A stretch of 64,000 bases of DNA from Longispora albida DSM 44784 (GTDB taxonomy: Bacteria > Actinomycetota > Actinomycetes > Mycobacteriales > Micromonosporaceae). The notes beneath the pieces were generated by a model. It saw nothing but the letters and a program-made list of their open reading frames with translations. It did no database searches and had not been told where the DNA came from. This document shows, piece after piece, positions 59,486 through 64,000 of the stretch. Position numbers and translations under genes: made by a program. Numbering within the stretch: the stretch's first letter is position 1; the number at the start of each line of letters is the position of its first letter. The stretch covers positions 310,001 to 374,000 of the forward strand of contig NZ_KB903814.1 of the NCBI RefSeq assembly GCF_000379825.1. Direction: 5' to 3'.

Positions 59486-60499
59486 GTGGGAAAGAGCAGC
59501 AAAGTCGTCATCCCGCTCGCGGCACTGGGCGCGCTGCTGGTGGCCTCGGCGGCCGTCCTGAACTGGGTGGTGGTGCCCGGAAGCAAGCAGCTGCCCGAGG
59601 ACACCAACACGACCCGGCAGTTCAGCGGCACCGCCAAGTACCTGCTGAATCCTCAGGCTGTGGCGGCCGGCGACCTCGCCAACGCGCTGCTGAGCAACGT
59701 GCCGGTCACCGCTGAGCGTACGGTCAAGGTGCAGGCCACCGACGGCGACGCCGCGAAGGTCTCCGACCTGCGGAGCCTGAAGGGCCCCACCGGCCAGGAA
59801 CTCGGCAAGAGCGACACCACCTACGCTGTCGACCGCAAGACCCTGGAGAAGGCCGGCAAGAAGCCCGCCGGCTGGACGGTCACCGACCACCAGGGCCTCA
59901 CCGTCAGCTGGTCGATCGGCGCGGAGAAGAAGGAATACACCGCCTGGCTGAACGAGACCAAGACGACCACCGCGGTGAAGTTCGTCCGCGAGGAGACCAA
60001 GGGCGGCGTCTCGTCCTACGTCTACGAGGCCACCTCCGCTGCGGCCCCGATCAAGGACGAGCAGGTGCTCGCGGCCCTGCCCAAGGCCCTGCCGGCCAAG
60101 GCGCTGGCCGCGCTGGCCCCGAAGCTGCCCATCCCGGACTCCGCGAAGGGACAGCTCAGCCAGGCGCTCCCGGCCCTCGGTGACCCGGTGCCGCTCAGCT
60201 ACACCTACGAGGTCAAGTCGTCCTACTGGGTCGAGCCCGCCACCGGGCTGGTCGTCGACACCGAGCGGACCGAGATCCGCAAGGTGGTCATCGGCGGCTC
60301 GCTCGCCGTGCCGATCTACGAGGTGAGCACCAAGTTCACCGACGCGAGCGTCACCGCCGCAGCCAAGGACGCCACGGACAAGCGCGACAGCCTCAACACC
60401 TACGGCAAGACCCTGCCGCTGGGCCTGCTGGTCGCCGGGCTGGTCGCACTCGCCGCCGCGGCTGCCGCCGGCATCATGGGACGCCGTCGCACGGAGTAA
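59486..60499 (+). CDS. DUF3068 (PorA-like) membrane-anchored protein
   Basis: A 337-residue protein of DUF3068, an actinobacterial family sometimes annotated as PorA-type porin. One N-terminal helix (VVIPLAALGALLVASAAVLNW) and one C-terminal helix (LGLLVAGLVALAAAAAAGIM with a RRR tail inside) bracket a large extracellular beta-rich part (SYTYEVKSSYWVEPATGLVV). The topology puts the bulk outside. GTG at 59486 has AGGGG five bases upstream. Function unknown; relatives occur near cell-envelope genes. Its codon bias is the strongest in the region, with many AAG and GCC codons, suggesting high expression. Confidence 0.88.
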   Translation: MGKSSKVVIPLAALGALLVASAAVLNWVVVPGSKQLPEDTNTTRQFSGTAKYLLNPQAVAAGDLANALLSNVPVTAERTVKVQATDGDAAKVSDLRSLKGPTGQELGKSDTTYAVDRKTLEKAGKKPAGWTVTDHQGLTVSWSIGAEKKEYTAWLNETKTTTAVKFVREETKGGVSSYVYEATSAAAPIKDEQVLAALPKALPAKALAALAPKLPIPDSAKGQLSQALPALGDPVPLSYTYEVKSSYWVEPATGLVVDTERTEIRKVVIGGSLAVPIYEVSTKFTDASVTAAAKDATDKRDSLNTYGKTLPLGLLVAGLVALAAAAAAGIMGRRRTE

Positions 60500-60580
60500 C
60501 AACAGCAGATTGCCTTGGTATCCGGTGCCGCCGGGCCAGATCGTGGGAGGCGAACAGGCCGAGGGAACGGGAGCCCGGAC

Positions 60581-61177
60581 ATGGACACCACCGCCACACT
60601 GGACGACGAACTCAGTAAGAGGCTGCTACACGAACGGATCATCGTGCTCGGATCCGATGTCGAGGACCCGGTCGCCAACCGGATCTGCGCACAGCTCCTG
60701 GCACTGTCCGCGGAGGACCCGCGCCGCGACGTCGCGCTGTTCCTCAACTCGCGAGGCGGATCGGTACTCGCGGGGCTGGCGATCTACGACATGATGCAGC
60801 TCATCCCCAACGACGTGACCACCGTGGCGATGGGACTGGCCGGGAGCATGGCGCAGTTCCTGCTGTGCGCGGGGACGCCGGGCAAGCGGTACGCCCTGCC
60901 CAACGCGCAGATCCTCATGCACCAGGGATCCGCAGGCCTGGGCGGTACCGCCGCCGACGTGGAGATCTACGCCAGCCAGCTGGAGCGGATCAGCACCGTG
61001 ATGAGCACGCTGACCGCCGGGCACACCGGGCAGCCGGTCGCGACGATCAAGCAGGACGGGCTGCGGGACCGCTGGTTCAACGCCCAGGAGGCGCTCGAAT
61101 ACGGGATGGTCGACCACCTCGTCGAGAGCATCGACGACATCCGCCCCGGCACGGTCAAGCACCGGATGGGGGTGTAG
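60581..61177 (+). CDS. ClpP-family serine protease subunit (first of a pair)
   Basis: A 198-residue ClpP subunit, peptidase of the Clp complexes. The triad is Ser89 (GLAGSMAQFLL), His114 (NAQILMHQGSAG, where MHQP is usual) and Asp163 (GLRDRWFNAQEALEYG). No propeptide is evident. Such second ClpP pairs in actinobacteria (clpP3-clpP4 in streptomycetes) are induced when the main ClpP1P2 is impaired. The ATG at 60581 has GGGAG seven bases upstream. The next clpP starts six bases after its stop, so the two are an operon and should form a mixed tetradecamer. Confidence 0.93.
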   Translation: MDTTATLDDELSKRLLHERIIVLGSDVEDPVANRICAQLLALSAEDPRRDVALFLNSRGGSVLAGLAIYDMMQLIPNDVTTVAMGLAGSMAQFLLCAGTPGKRYALPNAQILMHQGSAGLGGTAADVEIYASQLERISTVMSTLTAGHTGQPVATIKQDGLRDRWFNAQEALEYGMVDHLVESIDDIRPGTVKHRMGV

Positions 61178-61183
61178 GGCGTC

Positions 61184-61807
61184 ATGGGCCAGTACACCAT
61201 TCCCACCGTCGTCGAGCGGACCTCGCGCGGCGAGCGCGCCTACGACATCTACTCGCGGCTGCTGTCGGAACGGATCATCTTCCTCGGCACGGAGATCACC
61301 GACGACGTCGCCAACGTGATCATCGCGCAACTGCTGCACCTGCAGTCCGAGAGCGCCGACCTGGAGATCGCGTTCTACATCAACTCGCGGGGCGGCTCCT
61401 ACAGCGCGCTGACCGCGATCTACGACGCCATGCAGTACGTCCGGCCGGACGTCGCCACGTTGTGCGTCGGTCAGGCGTCCTCGGCTGCGGCCGTGCTGCT
61501 GGCTGCGGGCACACCCGGCAAGCGTGCGGTACTCAGGCACGCCAAGGTGGTGCTGCACCAGCCGTCCACCGAGGAGGGTTCCTTCGACGTCGCCCAGGGA
61601 ACGCTGCCGGACCTGGCGATCCGGGCACAGGAGGTGTCCCGGGTGCGGGCCGAGATGGACGACATCCTCAGCCGGCACACGGGCCACCCGGTGCAGAAGA
61701 TCCACCACGACATCGACCGGCACAAGACGTTCAGCGCCGCGGAAGCCGTCGAGTACGGCCTGGCCGATGCCGTCATCACCTCGGTGAAGGCAGTACCGGG
61801 AGGCTAG
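61184..61807 (+). CDS. ClpP-family subunit lacking the catalytic Asp
   Basis: A 207-residue ClpP subunit. Ser100 ([12 protein letters not shown]) and His125 ([12 protein letters not shown]) are in place, but the triad Asp is replaced: the canonical ERD-F-S-A-EA-EYG segment reads [16 protein letters not shown], placing His180 where Asp should be. It may work as a weak Ser-His dyad or as a structural partner of the intact subunit. The head region ([19 protein letters not shown]) is normal. Its TAG overlaps the convergent regulator's TAG within the palindrome CTAG at 61804-61807. Confidence 0.93.
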   Translation: MGQYTIPTVVERTSRGERAYDIYSRLLSERIIFLGTEITDDVANVIIAQLLHLQSESADLEIAFYINSRGGSYSALTAIYDAMQYVRPDVATLCVGQASSAAAVLLAAGTPGKRAVLRHAKVVLHQPSTEEGSFDVAQGTLPDLAIRAQEVSRVRAEMDDILSRHTGHPVQKIHHDIDRHKTFSAAEAVEYGLADAVITSVKAVPGG

Positions 61808-62187
61808 GCGGCCAGGGCGTAGGCGTCGCCGGGGCGGGGGGCCGGCGGCGCCGCCGTCTCGAAGCGCCCCGAGGTCAGCCGGCGCACCGGAGCAGCCGTG
61901 ACCACACTGTTCGCCGCCGAGAGCTGGAAGGCGACGGCGACGAGCAGGTCCGGCAGCTCGACGCCGAGCGCCGCGCACAGGGCAGCGAGGACCTCTGACG
62001 AGACCTCCTTCAAACCGCGCTCCACCTCGGACAGGTACGGCATGGAGACCCGCGCCTGCCGCGCGACCTCGGCCAGGGTGCGGCCCTGTTCGAGCCGGGT
62101 GCGCCGCAGCTCGTCGCCCAGCGCCGAGCGCAGCAGCACACGGCGCGGTGTGACCTGAGGACGAGCACGCTCCGCCGGATTCAGCAT
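61804..62187 (-). CDS. ClgR/PopR-like XRE regulator of clp genes
   Basis: A 127-residue XRE-type regulator. The [21 protein letters not shown] then [20 protein letters not shown] (about residues 30-68) is characteristic of the ClgR/PopR group that activates clpP operons. Its C-terminus is DAYALAA, matching the Ala-Ala ends that in ClgR and PopR serve as ClpP1P2 degrons: when ClpP1P2 fails, the activator accumulates and turns on spare clpP genes. Its position convergent with a spare clpP pair fits that loop closely. ATG at 62187 with AAAGG upstream. PopR rather than ClgR is suggested by context only. Confidence 0.85.
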   Translation of the reverse strand: MLNPAERARPQVTPRRVLLRSALGDELRRTRLEQGRTLAEVARQARVSMPYLSEVERGLKEVSSEVLAALCAALGVELPDLLVAVAFQLSAANSVVTAAPVRRLTSGRFETAAPPAPRPGDAYALAA

Positions 62188-62489
62188 GAGACCTTTATAC
62201 CGACGAGGCCAGGCCCAGACAGCCGACTTCGCTACGGGCAGACAAGGGCGCTGTCCAGGGGCTGGAGCGCTCCATGTAAGAAAATCGCAAATCGCTTCCG
62301 GTGTACCCGATACTCACTTGCCCGGTTCGTCCGGCCAGGCCGGGATGGGAACCCCTCGTAACGGCGCACGGAACCCGGAAACGGCGGATCACTGGCGGCC
62401 TGCGGCACGGGATGAAACAGCCACCTGCTGGGTATGCCACTGGTGAGGCCAGCCAGGTCCCGCGTTCCTCCAGTCACGGAGTGCGCGCC
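62188..62489. other. Intergenic region, no gene found
   Basis: These 302 bases between the divergent regulator and DUF3040 genes show no coding bias. TATAAA at about 62194-62199 (minus-strand sense) may belong to the regulator promoter. An AT-rich patch is at 62275-62292. A GCCACTGG-containing segment near 62440 recalls cobalamin riboswitches but lacks the rest of the fold. Confidence 0.4.
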
Positions 62490-62765
62490 ATGTTGGGTCA
62501 CGAGGATCAGCGGCGGCTCGACGCGATCGAACGCCAGCTCGAAGACGACGATCCCGCCTTCGCAGCCCGGATGCGCCGCAGGCGCCGGCGGGTTTCACCA
62601 TCCCTGGTCGCCGTGTGCCTGCTGTTGTGGATGGCGACGCCGTCGCTGGGACTGGCCTTCGGCTGGCAGGCGGCACTGGGATCCGGGGCGCTCCTGTGCG
62701 TGCTGTTCGCCGTCACGATGCGGACCTTCCGGCACCGGCCCGGCCGGCCGCCGAGCGGAGCCTGA
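62490..62765 (+). CDS. DUF3040 membrane protein
   Basis: A 91-residue small protein with the DUF3040 signature at its N-terminus, MLGHEDQRRLDAIERQLEDD, then DPAFAARMRRRRRR and two helices (SLVAVCLLLWMATPSLGLAF, AALGSGALLCVLFAVTM). The family is actinobacterial, of unknown function, and generally short. CGGAG lies eight bases before the ATG at 62490. A strong hairpin follows at 62839. Confidence 0.88.
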   Translation: MLGHEDQRRLDAIERQLEDDDPAFAARMRRRRRRVSPSLVAVCLLLWMATPSLGLAFGWQAALGSGALLCVLFAVTMRTFRHRPGRPPSGA

Positions 62766-62838
62766 GGGACCTCGGCGCTGGCAGCCAGCCTCCATAGTGG
62801 ACCCATCGGCGGTGAGTGCCTGGGGACTCAGACTCAGC

Positions 62839-62873
62839 CTGGCCGGCGCGCCCGTCAGGGGCGCACCGGCCAG
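62839..62873. terminator. Long terminator hairpin between convergent genes
   Basis: Arms 62839-62853 and 62859-62873 pair over 15 bases with one mismatch; five-base loop. It lies between the DUF3040 stop and the convergent gene ending at 62924. Confidence 0.7.
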
Positions 62874-62891
62874 GTTCAGTTGTGCTGCATG

Positions 62892-62919
62892 GTGCGTTTT
62901 CCGTGGTGCGTCTTCCGTG
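62892..62919 (+). repeat. Two-copy 14-bp tandem repeat
   Basis: GTGCGTTTTCCGTG (62892-62905) is followed at once by GTGCGTCTTCCGTG (62906-62919), one base different. It sits just past the 3' end of the leftward gene. Confidence 0.7.
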
Positions 62920-62923
62920 GTGT

Positions 62924-64000
62924 TCAGCCGGTGGCCAGCAGCGCCTCCAGGGCTTCGGCCGTGGCCGGGTAGCGGCTGGCCAGCTCAGCGCCGCCGGAGC
63001 CAGTGCCGGAGCCCGGCTCCGCCCAGCCACCCTCGCAGCCGAGCAGGGCCGCAAGCGCGTCGCAGGTGTCTGGATGGGCAGCCAGAAGCGCGAGCCCGTT
63101 CGGGGTACCCGGGCGGGCGACCGGGAACGCCACCGGCTGTTCCGGTGCGCGCCACGGCGGGGTCCACGTGTCGAGCGCGCCGAGCCTGCCGGGGAAGACC
63201 CGGCCAGCCTCGCGGATCAGCAGCGGGGCGAACTCCGAGCCGCTCGACCGGAGCGTGCTGATCAGCGTGGGCAGCCACGGGAGCAGGACGGGGTCCGGCA
63301 GCCGGGCGAAGGCGTTGGACACCGCCTCCACCACGAAGTCCGTCAGCCCCGGGACCGGCTCCAGTGCCTGCACGAACCCGCTCAGGTACTTCGGGTACGC
63401 CGGGAGCACCAGCGGGTTGCCGAGCAGCTCGTCGCACCTGGCGCGCAGCTCGGCCCGGGTGATCGTGCCGAGCTGCACCTGTGCCGCCCACAACAGGGCC
63501 ACCCTGGCTGGTTCCTCCGGGTGTGACTGGGCGACGGCCAGCTCGAGCTGGGTCCGGTCGCAGCCCAGTGACAGGGCCAGGCTCTCCATGCTGAACAGGA
63601 AGCCGAGCATGGCCGCCACCTGCCGCACGGTCGCGTCCTCGTTCGTGAACGCGGTCGGCAGCAGGGTGCAGTAGTGCGCGTACCCGGCCTTGACGAACGA
63701 CTCGATCCACGCGGGCAGCACGGGCTCGGCTGTCCGGTAGTACCCGAGCAGGCGGCGGATGCGGCGGAGCACCTCTGGTGCCCCGTCCACACTCCGCTCG
63801 GCAGCCAGCACCTCGAGCGCCCTGGTACCCAGCTCGTCGGCGAGGCGGCGGCTGCGCAGGTACAACGTGGCGTCCTCGACGGCCTGGAGGACGGTGGCCG
63901 TGTCGGCGTCCGGCTTGTACGCCGTCCGCCGCAGCCGCTGTTCGAGGACCTGCTCGATGCTGACGCCCTCGTAGCCCAGCTCGATGAGTGCGCGCTGGTG
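62924..64000 (-). CDS. Large unrecognised protein, C-terminal part (runs off the window)
   Basis: The frame is open from the right edge (HQRALIELGYEGVSIEQV at the boundary) to the stop at 62924, 358 codons. It is mostly alpha-helical and soluble: YLRSRRLADELGTRALEVLA, ALGCDRTQLELAVAQS-like segments and FVQALEPVPGLTDFVVEAVS. No catalytic motif or membrane segment is seen. The start lies outside, so length and N-terminal domains are unknown. The C-terminal helical repeats suggest a scaffold or an actinobacterial helical protein; I do not assign a family. Confidence 0.7.
   Translation of the reverse strand, partial: HQRALIELGYEGVSIEQVLEQRLRRTAYKPDADTATVLQAVEDATLYLRSRRLADELGTRALEVLAAERSVDGAPEVLRRIRRLLGYYRTAEPVLPAWIESFVKAGYAHYCTLLPTAFTNEDATVRQVAAMLGFLFSMESLALSLGCDRTQLELAVAQSHPEEPARVALLWAAQVQLGTITRAELRARCDELLGNPLVLPAYPKYLSGFVQALEPVPGLTDFVVEAVSNAFARLPDPVLLPWLPTLISTLRSSGSEFAPLLIREAGRVFPGRLGALDTWTPPWRAPEQPVAFPVARPGTPNGLALLAAHPDTCDALAALLGCEGGWAEPGSGTGSGGAELASRYPATAEALEALLATG

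Noticed and set aside
62340..62460. Possible cobalamin riboswitch (GGGAA and GCCACTGG fragments)
   Set aside because: The B12 box and the order of conserved blocks are absent, and the downstream DUF3040 gene is not a cobalamin gene.

Overview
The window is chromosomal DNA from a high-GC actinobacterium. Supporting signs are the strong GC bias at third codon positions, frequent GTG/TTG starts, several probable leaderless genes, and typical actinobacterial families: HelD, a DinB-type thiol transferase, DUF3068, DUF3040, a ram/amf lanthipeptide locus and a ClpP pair beside a ClgR/PopR-like regulator. A filamentous, sporulating member near Micromonosporaceae or Streptomyces is likely, but this is inferred from gene content only. 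I saw no rRNA, tRNA, CRISPR array, transposase or integrase.

Layout. 1-3176: N-terminal half of a secreted Rhs/YD-repeat protein that leaves the window. 3.6-5.8 kb: helD. 5.8-8.0 kb: a stress block (DUF6766 membrane protein plus a small membrane protein, CsbD, hemerythrin-like protein, small disordered protein) whose genes share one promoter pattern, GTTT (once GCTT)-N16-GGGTA. 8.0-11.8 kb: a small secreted protein and a tricorn-type protease. 12.2-19.6 kb: accessory metabolism and regulation (MarR-MFS operon with operator, two alpha/beta hydrolases, GNAT, aminotransferase with divergent LysR regulator, VOC protein, cupin). 19.6-22.4 kb: a large ATP-binding LuxR regulator. 22.5-25.2 kb: a translationally coupled pair of secreted proteins, one an intact metzincin protease and the other a paralogue that has lost all three zinc histidines.

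25.3-34.6 kb is an accessory-looking stretch: an HTH regulator coupled to an isochorismatase-type hydrolase, a G-rich non-coding stretch, a VirD4/TraG-type coupling ATPase with a DUF4913-like partner, an AbiEi/AbiEii-like type IV toxin-antitoxin pair, a CRP-TPR fusion regulator and a truncated 2H phosphoesterase. 34.6-36.3 kb holds small metabolic genes. 36.3-46.0 kb is a complete Rhs operon (LamG/DNRLRE protein followed by a 2071-residue Rhs protein). 46.1-52.3 kb holds an APH-fold kinase, a DinB protein, two divergent methyltransferases, an AhpD-like protein, a membrane protein and an S66 peptidase.

52.4-59.2 kb is a full ram/amf-type class III lanthipeptide locus: ramC (synthetase), ramS (precursor with two Ser-x-x-Ser-x-x-x-Cys motifs), a strong hairpin, ramA and ramB (ABC exporter), and a convergent RamR-like atypical response regulator. 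In streptomycetes such loci make SapB-like surfactants for aerial growth. 59.5-60.5 kb: DUF3068 protein. 60.6-62.2 kb: two ClpP subunits, the second lacking the catalytic Asp, facing a ClgR/PopR-like regulator ending in ALAA. 62.5-64.0 kb: DUF3040 protein and the C-terminal part of a large unrecognised protein.

Across the window an 11-bp palindromic word, TCCACWGTGGA, recurs inside and between genes.
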